From DATAGZ01 sp036263455 (lineage in GTDB: Bacteria; Pseudomonadota; Alphaproteobacteria; Dongiales; Dongiaceae): a stretch of 64,000 nt of DNA. The position numbers and the translations under genes were made by a program. The notes below the pieces were generated by a model. It was not told where the DNA came from. It saw nothing but the letters and a program-made list of their open reading frames with translations, and did no database searches. Of the stretch, positions 16,424-24,741 are shown piece by piece. The stretch covers positions 164,546 to 228,545 of the forward strand of contig DATAGZ010000001.1 in the NCBI GenBank assembly GCA_036263455.1, written 5' to 3'. Every line of letters starts with the position of its first letter. The first letter of the stretch is position 1.

Positions 16424-17027
16424 ATGGCTTATCCGTCTCTTCTGTGGGGCATGGCTGCTCTGGTCCTTTCCTTCCATGGCGATCACAATCCTCGCTTATG
16501 GCGATTCGATCACCGCCGGATATGGACTTGCTCAGAGTGACGGCTTTACCGCGCAATTGCAAGCATCGCTGCGGCAGGAGGGGATCGACGCCACGGTTAT
16601 CAATGGTGGCAATTCCGGCGATACCAGCGCGGCGGGATTGGCGCGGCTCGATTGGTCGCTCGCCGACAAGCCCGATTATGTCCTGCTCGAACTCGGCATC
16701 AATGATGCCCTGCGCGGTATCGATCCCGTAGAGACTCGGCGCAATCTCCAGGCGATCATTGCGAAAGTTCGTGCCCGGAATATTCCCATTCTCCTGCTAG
16801 GGATGAAGGCGCCGCGTAATCTCGGTCCCGCCTATGTCTCGGCCTTCGATTCGCTTTATCCCGAGCTTTCCCGGCAATATGGCATCGCCCTATATCCTTT
16901 CTTTCTCGAAGGCGTGGCCATGGACCCGAGGCTCAATCAGGGGGATGGGATCCACCCCAACCAGGCCGGCATTGCGGAGATCGTGCGTCGCTTGCTACCC
17001 TACGTCAAACGATTGATTGGAGCGTAA
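16404..17027 (+). CDS. tesA: Arylesterase / lysophospholipase TesA-like, SGNH family
   Basis: A 207-residue SGNH hydrolase. The N-terminus is a signal peptide (LIRLFCGAWLLWSFPSMA), so the mature enzyme is probably periplasmic. SGNH blocks are present: block I AYGDSITAGYG with nucleophile Ser, block II Gly in GGNSGDTSA, block III GIND with Asn, and block V DGIHPNQAG with the Asp-His pair. TesA enzymes cleave acyl-thioesters, lysophospholipids and arylesters. The ATG at 16404 gives a normal signal peptide. It faces ybbA head-to-head, a conserved arrangement, and the aldo-keto reductase starts 2 bases after its stop. Confidence 0.9.
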   Translation: MRSGSIKWLIRLFCGAWLLWSFPSMAITILAYGDSITAGYGLAQSDGFTAQLQASLRQEGIDATVINGGNSGDTSAAGLARLDWSLADKPDYVLLELGINDALRGIDPVETRRNLQAIIAKVRARNIPILLLGMKAPRNLGPAYVSAFDSLYPELSRQYGIALYPFFLEGVAMDPRLNQGDGIHPNQAGIAEIVRRLLPYVKRLIGA

Positions 17028-17029
17028 GG

Positions 17030-18067
17030 ATGCAATTTCGGGAGCTTGGGACGACCGGCATTTCGGTCAGCGCTATCTGCTTGGGCACGATGACCTGGGG
17101 GGAACAGAATAGCGAAGCGGATGGCATCGCCCAGATGAACGAGGCGCTGGAGTATGGCGTCACCTTCTGGGACACCGCCGAAATGTATCCCGTCCCGCCG
17201 CGCGCGGAAACCTATGGCGCCACCGAGACCATCATGGGTAACTGGTTCAAGAAAACCGGGCGCCGCAACGAAATCTTTCTGGCCAGCAAGGCCGCCGGCC
17301 CCGATGAGAGGTTGACTTATGTCCGCGATGGGTTGAACCGCTTCGACAAGGCCGGGCTTAAGGCCGCGCTCGATGCCAGCTTGAAGCGGCTGCAGACCGA
17401 CCGGATCGATCTTTACCAATTGCATTGGCCGGAGCGGACCACGAATTATTTCGGCCAGCTCGGCTATCAGCATGTCGAAGAAGAATGGACATCCTTCGAG
17501 GAAACACTCGCTGCGCTGGACGAACTCATTCGGGCCGGAAAAATCCGTTTCATCGGCGTCTCCAACGAGACACCGTGGGGCGTGATGCGCATGCTAGACC
17601 TGGCTCGGGTCAAGGGCTTGCCGCGCATCCATTCCATTCAAAACCCTTATAGCCTGCTCAACCGTTCCTTCGAGGTCGGTCTCGCCGAGATCGCGATTCG
17701 CGAAAGGTGCGGCCTTCTTGCCTATTCACCGCTGGCCATGGGCGCGCTGAGCGGAAAATATCTCGGCGGTGCATGGCCGGCTCAAGCACGCTTCAGCCTC
17801 TTTCCCCAATTCAGGCGATATCGCGGCGAACAGAGCGAAGCAGCCGTCGCGGCCTATGTCGCGGTGGCAAAGAAATACGGCATACAGCCGGCGCAGATGG
17901 CGTTGGCCTATATCAACAGCCGGCCCTTCGTAACCGCCAATATCATCGGCGCAACCACCCTCGATCAGCTGCGCGAGAATATCGCCTCGATCGATATCGC
18001 GCTGCCCGAGGGGGTCGAGCAGGAAATCGAGGACGTTCATCGCCTTTACACCTATCCCTGTCCCTGA
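17030..18067 (+). CDS. Aldo/keto reductase, Tas-like
   Basis: A 345-residue NADP(H)-dependent aldo/keto reductase with the TIM-barrel tetrad elements: Asp in FWDTAEMY with Tyr 5 residues on, Lys in LASKAAGP, and His in QLHWPER. FRELGTTGISVSAICLGTMTWG and the E-Y-P-V-P-P-R-A-E-T-Y-G-A-T-E segment are typical of the Tas subgroup of E. coli, whose natural substrate is unclear. C-terminal NADP contacts lie in ANIIGATTLDQLREN. Starts 2 bases behind tesA with its own SD (GGAGCGTAAGG), so co-transcription is likely. Confidence 0.9.
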   Translation: MQFRELGTTGISVSAICLGTMTWGEQNSEADGIAQMNEALEYGVTFWDTAEMYPVPPRAETYGATETIMGNWFKKTGRRNEIFLASKAAGPDERLTYVRDGLNRFDKAGLKAALDASLKRLQTDRIDLYQLHWPERTTNYFGQLGYQHVEEEWTSFEETLAALDELIRAGKIRFIGVSNETPWGVMRMLDLARVKGLPRIHSIQNPYSLLNRSFEVGLAEIAIRERCGLLAYSPLAMGALSGKYLGGAWPAQARFSLFPQFRRYRGEQSEAAVAAYVAVAKKYGIQPAQMALAYINSRPFVTANIIGATTLDQLRENIASIDIALPEGVEQEIEDVHRLYTYPCP

Positions 18068-18072
18068 AATCC

Positions 18073-18633
18073 ATGCGGCTTTTCATCGCTCTCGAATTGC
18101 CCGACGCCGTGAGACGGCAGCTCGCCACGTTGAGCGGCGGCTTACCGGGCATGCATTGGACCCCTTCGGAAAATTATCACCTGACGCTGCGTTTTCTCGG
18201 CGAGACAGACAGACAGGCCGCCGATGATATCGACGCCATGCTTGCGGGAGTCCATGCGCCTGCTTTTTCTCTGACCTTGCAGGGGATCGATTGCTTCGCC
18301 GCCGGCAACCGTATCCGCACCCTCTGGGCGGGGACGTCCCGCGAGCCCGGCTTGCAACACCTGCGCGATAAGATCGAATCCGCCTGCGTCCGGAGCGGCT
18401 TGGCCCCCGACGGGCATCGCTTCACGCCCCATGTCAGCCTGGGACGTGCTCGAGATCCCCTGCCCCGTTCCAAGCTTCAGGAATATCTCGTCCAGCACGG
18501 CCTCTTCAAGACGCAGCCGTTCGCGGTGACGGAATTCACGCTCTTCGCGAGCATGCTCGGCGGCACGCATGCCGTCTATCGGGTGCTGCGCCGGTACAGT
18601 CTTGTCCAACGTCCTGCCGAGGTCCACCTATGA
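18073..18633 (+). CDS. thpR: RNA 2',3'-cyclic phosphodiesterase (2H family)
   Basis: A 186-residue 2H phosphoesterase. The two catalytic motifs are H36-L-T-L in NYHLTLRFLG and HVSL near residue 118 in FTPHVSLGRAR. The opening MRLFIALELPDAVR is characteristic of ThpR (formerly LigT), which opens 2',3'-cyclic phosphate RNA ends and can join tRNA half molecules in vitro. It follows the aldo-keto reductase by 5 bases and overlaps phhB by 4 bases (ATGA), so translational coupling is probable. Confidence 0.92.
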   Translation: MRLFIALELPDAVRRQLATLSGGLPGMHWTPSENYHLTLRFLGETDRQAADDIDAMLAGVHAPAFSLTLQGIDCFAAGNRIRTLWAGTSREPGLQHLRDKIESACVRSGLAPDGHRFTPHVSLGRARDPLPRSKLQEYLVQHGLFKTQPFAVTEFTLFASMLGGTHAVYRVLRRYSLVQRPAEVHL

Positions 18634-18935
18634 TCACCCGTCTTTCCGAGAATGCCCGCGCCGAGGCACTGTCCCACCTCACCGCATGGCGTCCGCTTGA
18701 AGACCGCGAGGCGATCCACCGCGCCTTCTCCTTCCAGAATTTTCGCGAAGCCTGGTCCTTCATGAGCGAAATCGCCCTGCTGGCCGAGCGCATGGATCAT
18801 CATCCGGAATGGGCCAACGTCTATAACCGTGTGGAGATCGTACTCGCCACCCACGATTGCGATGGCCTGTCGGAGCGCGACATCGTCCTCGCCCAGGCCA
18901 TCGACGCGGTGTGGGCGCGCTATACCAATCCCTGA
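18630..18935 (+). CDS. phhB: Pterin-4a-carbinolamine dehydratase
   Basis: A 101-residue protein of standard size for the PCD/DCoH family. The active-site signature is MDHHPEWANVYNRVEIVLATHD (the two histidines, Pro-Glu-Trp, and the later His in THD), followed by DGLSERDIVLAQAID. It dehydrates 4a-hydroxytetrahydrobiopterin, recycling the pterin cofactor of aromatic amino acid hydroxylases; no hydroxylase gene is in the window, so a role in Moco or other pterin recycling is possible. Start overlaps the thpR stop. Confidence 0.92.
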   Translation: MITRLSENARAEALSHLTAWRPLEDREAIHRAFSFQNFREAWSFMSEIALLAERMDHHPEWANVYNRVEIVLATHDCDGLSERDIVLAQAIDAVWARYTNP

Positions 18936-18951
18936 TCTGGACTGACCGGCG

Positions 18952-19959
18952 TCACGGAATATCGGCAAAGTGGCACGCGACCAAGTGTTGCGCACCGGCG
19001 CGACGCAATAGCGGCTCCTCGAGTGCGCAGATATCCTGGGCCTTGGGACAGCGCGTCCGGAAGGGGCAGCCCGAAGGGGGATTGATCGGCGAAGGAATGT
19101 CCCCGGACAAGACCAGCCTGGGCCGGTTGCGCTCGAGATCGGGATCGGGAACCGGCACCGCCGAATTCAATGCCTGGGTATAGGGGTGCAGCGGGTTCGC
19201 ATAGATCGCCTCCCGGCTGGCAAGCTCCATCACTTTGCCCAGATAGAGCACCAGGACACGGTGGCTGATATGGCGGACGATCGAGAGATTATGCGAGATG
19301 AAAACGAGCGAGACGCCCATGTCCTTTTGCAGATCCATGAGCAGGTTGACGATCTGCGCCTGGATTGAAACGTCGAGCGCCGATACCGGCTCGTCGCACA
19401 CGATGAGCTGCGGCTCGTTGATGATCGCCCGCGCGATGCCGATACGCTGGCACTGCCCGCCTGAGAATTCATGCGGATAGCGATTGATCTGATTGGGCAG
19501 AAGGCCGACCTTGGCCATAACGGCCTTGACCTTCTCCCGCCGCTGGGCAGCGCTGAGCTGCGGCTGGAAGATACGCAGAGGCTCGGCGATGATTTCCCCC
19601 ACGTTCATGCGCGGATTGAGCGAAGCCAGCGGGTCCTGAAAAACGATCTGCATATTGCGCCGAAGCGGACGGATCTTCTCCTCGGATAACGGCGCGATAT
19701 CCTTGCCGAGCCAGATGATCTGTCCGGCGCGCGTGGGCAGCAGCTTGAGCAGGGCGCGCCCAAGCGTCGACTTGCCGCACCCGGATTCGCCTACGAGCCC
19801 GAGTGTTTCACCCGCCAGAAGGTCGAAGCTCACGCCATCGACCGCGCGCACGGTGGCGGGCTTTCGCCCGAGCAGGCGATTGCCGCCCACTTCGAAATGA
19901 ACCTTGAGGTCGCGAACGGCAAGGAGCGGCGTCACGCCGGCAAGCGTTTCAAATGGCAT
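18952..19959 (-). CDS. oppF: Peptide ABC transporter ATPase, OppF/DppF type
   Basis: A 335-residue ATPase with Walker A GESGCGKST, Q-loop VFQDPLASLNPRM, signature FSGGQCQRIGIA and Walker B LIVCDEPVSALD. The C-terminal oligopeptide-transporter extension contains the Fe-S-like cysteine motif region GCPFRTRCPKAQDIC. OppF-type subunits always pair with OppD and two permeases, all encoded upstream in order. Its start at 19959 overlaps the oppD stop by 28 bases. Last gene of the operon; the stop lies 16 bases from the convergent phhB stop. Confidence 0.93.
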   Translation of the reverse strand: MPFETLAGVTPLLAVRDLKVHFEVGGNRLLGRKPATVRAVDGVSFDLLAGETLGLVGESGCGKSTLGRALLKLLPTRAGQIIWLGKDIAPLSEEKIRPLRRNMQIVFQDPLASLNPRMNVGEIIAEPLRIFQPQLSAAQRREKVKAVMAKVGLLPNQINRYPHEFSGGQCQRIGIARAIINEPQLIVCDEPVSALDVSIQAQIVNLLMDLQKDMGVSLVFISHNLSIVRHISHRVLVLYLGKVMELASREAIYANPLHPYTQALNSAVPVPDPDLERNRPRLVLSGDIPSPINPPSGCPFRTRCPKAQDICALEEPLLRRAGAQHLVACHFADIP

Positions 19960-20906
19960 GCTTTACATCTCTGAGTGGCGATGGTTTCCAGGCGCGGCAC
20001 CTGCGTCACGCATACCTCCATGGCGTAGGAGCACCGTTCGCGGAAGCTGCACCCGGAAGGCAAGTTCTGCAAATTCGGCGGCTGGCCGGGGATGACGCGC
20101 AGGCGGCCGCCATGATTCTCGTCGAGACGCGGCATCGACCGGAGCAGGCCCTCGGTATAGGGATGTTGCGGGCTCCTGAAGATGTCCCGCACCGGCGCCT
20201 CTTCGACGATGTTACCCGCATACATCACCATTACCCGGTCGGCGAGCCGCGCGATCACACCCAGATCGTGGGTGATGAGTACGATCGCCATGCCGAGGTC
20301 CCGCTTGAGTTCTGCGAGCAGTTCCAGAATTTGCGCCTGAACGGTGACGTCGAGCGCGGTCGTGGGTTCGTCGGCGATAAGGAGCTCGGGCGAGCACAGC
20401 AGGGCCATGGCGATCATGACGCGCTGGCGCATGCCTCCGGAGAATTCATGGGGATACATTCCGATCCGCCGCCCGGCTTCGGGAATCTGCACCCGCTCCA
20501 GCAGGCGCACCGCCTCGCGCTGGGCCTGAGTTTCGCTCATGCCACGGTGTTCCACCAGCACCTCGGTCATCTGGCGGCGGACCGTCAGATAAGGATTGAG
20601 CGAGGTCATCGGATCCTGGAAGATCATCGCCATCTTCTCGCCCCGGATCTTGTTGAGCTTGGCAAGCGACAGATTGAGAATCTCCTGCCCCTTGAAGCGA
20701 ACCGATCCGCGCGCGCGGCCGTTGCGGGCAAGCAGGCCCATGATCGACATGAAGATCTGGCTCTTGCCCGAGCCGGATTCGCCAACCACGCCGAGCGTCT
20801 CACCGCGGCCGATCGTGAAACTCACGCCATTCACGGCGTGCACGTCGCCCTCCGGCGTGGCGAAGACCGTTTGCAAATCCGCAACGGAGAGGACCGCATC
20901 CATCAT
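19932..20906 (-). CDS. oppD: Peptide ABC transporter ATPase, OppD/DppD type
   Basis: A 324-residue ATPase with Walker A GESGSGKSQ (Thr/Ser of the motif replaced by Gln at the following position), Q-loop IFQDPMTSLNPY, signature FSGGMRQRVMIA and Walker B LLIADEPTTALD. The C-terminal cysteine segment GCSFRERCSYAMEVC matches the oligo/dipeptide importer extension. The ATG at 20906 overlaps the oppC stop in an ATGA arrangement. In OppD relatives the residue after GKS is commonly Q or V, so the change is not a sign of inactivity. Confidence 0.93.
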   Translation of the reverse strand: MMDAVLSVADLQTVFATPEGDVHAVNGVSFTIGRGETLGVVGESGSGKSQIFMSIMGLLARNGRARGSVRFKGQEILNLSLAKLNKIRGEKMAMIFQDPMTSLNPYLTVRRQMTEVLVEHRGMSETQAQREAVRLLERVQIPEAGRRIGMYPHEFSGGMRQRVMIAMALLCSPELLIADEPTTALDVTVQAQILELLAELKRDLGMAIVLITHDLGVIARLADRVMVMYAGNIVEEAPVRDIFRSPQHPYTEGLLRSMPRLDENHGGRLRVIPGQPPNLQNLPSGCSFRERCSYAMEVCVTQVPRLETIATQRCKACHLKRLPA

Positions 20907-21967
20907 CGGTCCTTGGGATCGAGCGCATCGCGCAGGCCGTCGCCCAGGAAATTGAGGCAGACCAGCGTGATGGCGAGAAACAGGCTGGGGAAGAGAAGCT
21001 GCCAGGGCGCGACCTGCATCGCATGCACCCCGTCGGCGATTAACGTTCCCCAGGAGGATTGCGGCTCCTGCACGCCCATTCCCAGATAGGAAATAAAGGA
21101 TTCGGTGAGAATGACCGCCGGCACGGTCAACATCACATAGACGATGACCGGCCCCAGGGAATTGGGAATGATGTGTTTGCGAATGATGCCCCAGTTCGAT
21201 ACCCCCGCCGCGCGTGCCGCCTCGATGAATTCCTTGCGCTTGAGCGACAGCGTCTGGCCGCGCACGATCCGCGCCATATCGAGCCATGAGACCGCGCCGA
21301 TCGCCACATAGATGAGGACAATGTGCCGGCCGAAAACCACGGTGAGCATGATGACGAAAAAGATGAAGGGCAACGAATAGAGAATATCCACGATCCGCAT
21401 CATGAATCCGTCGAGCCACCCTCCGGCAAAACCCGCCGCTGCGCCCCACATGATTCCGATGACCAGGGAAACGAACGTGGCGACCAATCCCACGGTGATG
21501 GAAACCTGCCCACCGTACAATGTACGAACGAACAGATCCCGGCCGTTTTCATCGGTGCCAAACCAATAGCGACCCGTATCCGCCGGGGCCGTGGCAGCCG
21601 GTTGAGCCTGCTCCTGCTCCTGCTGCTGCTGCTGGAATTGGGAGATATCATAGCCGCCAGCCGCGTCTGTATCTTGAACCTGAGGTGCTTCCGCTTGCGG
21701 CGCTGCAGCAGGACCGGGGGCTTTTTCCGAAGGAACCGGCCACCAAAAAGGCGGCGCCGAGATTCTGTCCCAGTTTATCTCGGCAGGAGAGCGGAGTCCG
21801 AAATATGGTGCACCGAAACACCCGATCGCCATGATCAGCAGAACGATAGACCCGAAGATCGCGGCTCTATTGCGCAAAAAGCGCCGGCGCGCATCGCTCC
21901 ACAGCGAACGGCCGGTGATTTCGGGCTGCACCGCGATGGTGGGCAGGGGGGCGGGCGCGACATTCAT
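20903..21967 (-). CDS. oppC: Peptide ABC transporter permease, OppC type, with Q-rich insert
   Basis: A 354-residue permease. TM1 is near residues 36-55 (AIFGSIVLLIMAIGCFGAP), and five more helices follow; the EAA loop is EAARAAGVSNWGIIRKHIIP. Between TM1 and GRYWFGTDENGRDLFVRTLYG the expected short periplasmic segment is extended by about 60 residues rich in P, A, E and Q, including QFQQQQQEQEQAQPA. Canonical OppC proteins are near 300 residues, so the insert accounts for the extra length. It overlaps oppD by 4 bases and follows oppB by 9. Confidence 0.92.
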   Translation of the reverse strand: MNVAPAPLPTIAVQPEITGRSLWSDARRRFLRNRAAIFGSIVLLIMAIGCFGAPYFGLRSPAEINWDRISAPPFWWPVPSEKAPGPAAAPQAEAPQVQDTDAAGGYDISQFQQQQQEQEQAQPAATAPADTGRYWFGTDENGRDLFVRTLYGGQVSITVGLVATFVSLVIGIMWGAAAGFAGGWLDGFMMRIVDILYSLPFIFFVIMLTVVFGRHIVLIYVAIGAVSWLDMARIVRGQTLSLKRKEFIEAARAAGVSNWGIIRKHIIPNSLGPVIVYVMLTVPAVILTESFISYLGMGVQEPQSSWGTLIADGVHAMQVAPWQLLFPSLFLAITLVCLNFLGDGLRDALDPKDR

Positions 21968-21976
21968 GAGGCGGCC

Positions 21977-22894
21977 TTAATCATAGCGCACCTTGGGATC
22001 GAGGAACCCGTAGCATAGATCGGCGAGCAGATTGCAGCTGATAATGATCGCCCCATAGAAGATGGTGACCCCCATGACGAGGGTATAGTCGCGATCGGTT
22101 GCCGCCTGCACGAAGTAGCGACCGATGCCGGGAATGGAGAAGATCTGCTCGACGATGATGGACCCCGTGATGGTGTTGGCAATTGCCGGGCCGAGATAAG
22201 AGACCACTGGAAGCAGCGCCGCGCGAATGGCGTGGCGGGTCAAGGTGATGCGTTCGGGCATGCCCTTGGCCCGCGCCGTGCGAATGAAGTTACTGTTGAG
22301 TACTTCGATCATAGAGGCGCGGATCAACCGGGTTACGGCGGCGATCACCGGCAAGCAGAGAACAACGACCGGCAGGATCGCATGGGTGAACCCGCCCCAC
22401 CCGCCCACCGGAGTCCAGCCGAGATAAAGGCCGAAAACCAACGTGCAGATGGGCGCAATGACAAAGCTCGGAATGGCGATGCCGACTAGGGAAGTCCCCG
22501 ACGCCGTATAATCGACCAGGCTGTTTTGGCGAAAAGCCGCAGCAATGCCAAGAAAAAGACCAATGAGCAGCGCGAGAAGGATCGCCGCGCCGCCGAGCTG
22601 CATTGAGGTCGGAAAACCACCGGCGATGAGTTCGGCCACAGAATGGTCTTTATATTTGAAGGAGGGCCCCATATCGCCATGCAGCAGGCCATTGAGATAC
22701 CGCAGGAATTGCCGCCACAATGGTTCATCGAGATGATAGGCGCGGCGGAGATTTTCTTCGATTTCGCGAGGAAGACGCCGTTCCTTGTCGAAGGGTCCGC
22801 CAGGCGCAAGCCGCATCAAGAAGAAGGACGCAGCGGTAATGAGAAATAATGTTGGAATAGCCCCACCGAGACGGCGGATGAAATACCGAAACAT
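21977..22894 (-). CDS. oppB: Peptide ABC transporter permease, OppB type
   Basis: A 305-residue permease with six predicted membrane helices. It begins with the typical MFRYFIRRLGGAIPTLFLI and MRLAPGGPFD, and the EAA loop IRTARAKGMPERITLTRHAI near residue 200 contacts the ATPase. Pairs with OppC to form the channel. It is separated from the upstream substrate-binding protein gene by 76 bases containing a stem-loop, a layout that usually keeps permease expression lower than binding-protein expression. Confidence 0.93.
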   Translation of the reverse strand: MFRYFIRRLGGAIPTLFLITAASFFLMRLAPGGPFDKERRLPREIEENLRRAYHLDEPLWRQFLRYLNGLLHGDMGPSFKYKDHSVAELIAGGFPTSMQLGGAAILLALLIGLFLGIAAAFRQNSLVDYTASGTSLVGIAIPSFVIAPICTLVFGLYLGWTPVGGWGGFTHAILPVVVLCLPVIAAVTRLIRASMIEVLNSNFIRTARAKGMPERITLTRHAIRAALLPVVSYLGPAIANTITGSIIVEQIFSIPGIGRYFVQAATDRDYTLVMGVTIFYGAIIISCNLLADLCYGFLDPKVRYD

Positions 22895-22933
22895 GGAGAG
22901 TCAAATCCTCCTCGAACCGCGCGGGGCGGTAGA

Positions 22934-22963
22934 GCGGAGGCCCACTTAGTTGCGGGCCTCCGC
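22934..22963 (-). terminator. Intercistronic stem-loop between oppA and oppB
   Basis: GCGGAGGCCC (22934-22943) pairs with GGGCCTCCGC (22954-22963), 10 bp with a 10-base loop, 8 bases after the oppA stop on the minus strand. No U-run follows, so it is more likely an mRNA-stabilising or partial attenuator stem than a full terminator. Confidence 0.55.
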
Positions 22964-22970
22964 GATTTCG

Positions 22971-24557
22971 CTATTTTTCGGAAAGCGAAAGCCACCGCGT
23001 CGGATGATAGTCAAGCGGACTGGGGTTCCAGTTCTTGACTTTCAGCGACACCATGCGTGGCGATACGTAATAATAAATCGGCATGTTAGGCAAATCCTTG
23101 AGGAGAATACGCTCCGCCGCCTGGATATGAGCGAAACGCTTCTTGGTATCGGCAATCTTGGCCTGGCCTCGCTCCAGCTCATCGAACTTCGGATTATTAT
23201 ATTTAGCGTCATTCTGCTCGGAGTCCGAAAGCCCGATATCGGTGAAGGTAGTGGGATCCACATAATCGCCGATCCAACCAACACGCAAGACGTCAAAATC
23301 GCCTTTATGGGCGCGGTCGCGCACCACTTTGAATTCGGCATTGGTCAGGGTGACGTCAATACCAATTTGCTTCCACATATCCTGGATCGCGATAGCGATC
23401 TTCTTGTGCTTGTCGCTGGTATTGTAGAGGATTTCGAGCTTGAGCGGATTGCTTTCGCTGTATCCGAGTTCTTTCATGATTTTCTTCGCTTCGGCCACGC
23501 GTTGCTGCTGTCTCATGCTCGCGAAATCCGTTTTCTGAGGCGTGTAGCCTGCGACCCCCGGCGGGACGAACCCGTATGCGGGAATCTCGCCACCCAGAGT
23601 GATCTTCTTGGTGATCAGGTCACGATCGATGGCCATCGACAGCGCACGGCGAAGCTTGGGATTGTCAAACGGCTTCTTGCGCGTATTAAAGGCGTAATAA
23701 TACGTCCCGAAATATGGATAGATGCGCAATTCCTTAGGATTGCTTTTCTTGAGCGCGGGAATCTGGTCGGGAGCCACGTCGCTGTAGGTTATATCGAGCT
23801 CACCTGCCTTGTACCGCTTCAATTCCTCGGCTTCATCGCTGATCGGATAATAAACGACCTTGTCGATCTTCACCTTGGACGCATCGTAATAGTGCGGATT
23901 CTTGACCAGGGTCACAGAAGCGTTCGGGGTCCATTCCGAAACCATATAGGCACCGTTTGAAACGATGTTGCCCGGCTTGATCCATTGGTCGCCGAACTTG
24001 TCGACGACCGCTTTGGGCGTTGGATATGTCACCGAAAGGCGAAGCATCGATAGAAAGTAAGGCGTGGGCTCATTAAGTGCGATCTGCACCGTGTGATCGT
24101 CGATCGCCTTGATACCGATGGAATTGGCGTCGGTGTTTTTTCCCGTGCGGAAGTCATGGACGCCCTGCACGACATCCAGATAATAGGCGTAGGGGGAATT
24201 GGTCTTCGGGTCTAGCGCGCGATGCCAGGAGGAAACGAAATCATTGGCGGTAACAGGATCGCCATTCGACCATTTGGCGTTGGTGCGCAAGTGGAAGGTA
24301 TAGGTCTTTCCGTCATCCGATATCTCCCATTTTTCGGCAGTTCCCGGCGCCACTTCACCCTTGGGGCCGAACATGACCAGTCCTTCAAAAGCATCCTGCA
24401 AAATGTTGAACGAGACGACCGTTTCGCTCTTCGCGGGATCGAGCGTCTCCGGCTCGTCGCCGTTACCCAGGCGCAGAACCGTCTCGGCGTGCGCTATTTG
24501 AATGCCCAGCATGGCCACGACGGCCATGGCTGCTACAAAGCCCCATTTTCTTATCAT
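22971..24557 (-). CDS. oppA: Peptide ABC transporter substrate-binding protein, OppA type
   Basis: A 528-residue periplasmic binding protein of SBP family 5. Signal peptide at residues 1-22 (FVAAMAVVAMLGIQIAHA), then ETLDPAKSETVVSFNILQDAFEGL, the family signature WSNGDPVTANDFVSSWHRAL and PYAYYLDVVQG, typical of oligopeptide (OppA) rather than dipeptide proteins. The ATG at 24557 is set by a strong AAGGAGG 7 bases upstream. First gene of oppABCDF on this strand; a second binding protein gene lies upstream behind a terminator. Confidence 0.93.
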   Translation of the reverse strand: MIRKWGFVAAMAVVAMLGIQIAHAETVLRLGNGDEPETLDPAKSETVVSFNILQDAFEGLVMFGPKGEVAPGTAEKWEISDDGKTYTFHLRTNAKWSNGDPVTANDFVSSWHRALDPKTNSPYAYYLDVVQGVHDFRTGKNTDANSIGIKAIDDHTVQIALNEPTPYFLSMLRLSVTYPTPKAVVDKFGDQWIKPGNIVSNGAYMVSEWTPNASVTLVKNPHYYDASKVKIDKVVYYPISDEAEELKRYKAGELDITYSDVAPDQIPALKKSNPKELRIYPYFGTYYYAFNTRKKPFDNPKLRRALSMAIDRDLITKKITLGGEIPAYGFVPPGVAGYTPQKTDFASMRQQQRVAEAKKIMKELGYSESNPLKLEILYNTSDKHKKIAIAIQDMWKQIGIDVTLTNAEFKVVRDRAHKGDFDVLRVGWIGDYVDPTTFTDIGLSDSEQNDAKYNNPKFDELERGQAKIADTKKRFAHIQAAERILLKDLPNMPIYYYVSPRMVSLKVKNWNPSPLDYHPTRWLSLSEK

Positions 24558-24696
24558 GCAATCCTCCTTGAATACCCGCCAAGCCGCTCCCTCGATCGAA
24601 CCGCAAGCTTGACGATTCAATTTTTCACGGTTTCTGAAAAGCCGCAACTATAAACAGCGGCGCCACGGCGATGTTTGATGCGGTGGGTATAATAAA

Positions 24697-24738
24697 GAGA
24701 AAAAGCGGCGCGCGGGATAGTTCCTGCGCGCCGCTTTC
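24697..24738 (-). terminator. Rho-independent terminator
   Basis: On the minus strand AAAGCGGCGCGC pairs with GCGCGCCGCTTT around a short loop, followed by a T-rich tract (TTTTTCTCTTTATT). It is placed directly after the stop of the second binding-protein gene at 24742, so that gene is transcribed separately from oppA. Confidence 0.85.
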
Positions 24739-24741
24739 ATG

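Noticed and set aside
15810..16540. Plus-strand frames over ybbA
   Set aside because: Shadow of the ABC ATPase; no independent motif.
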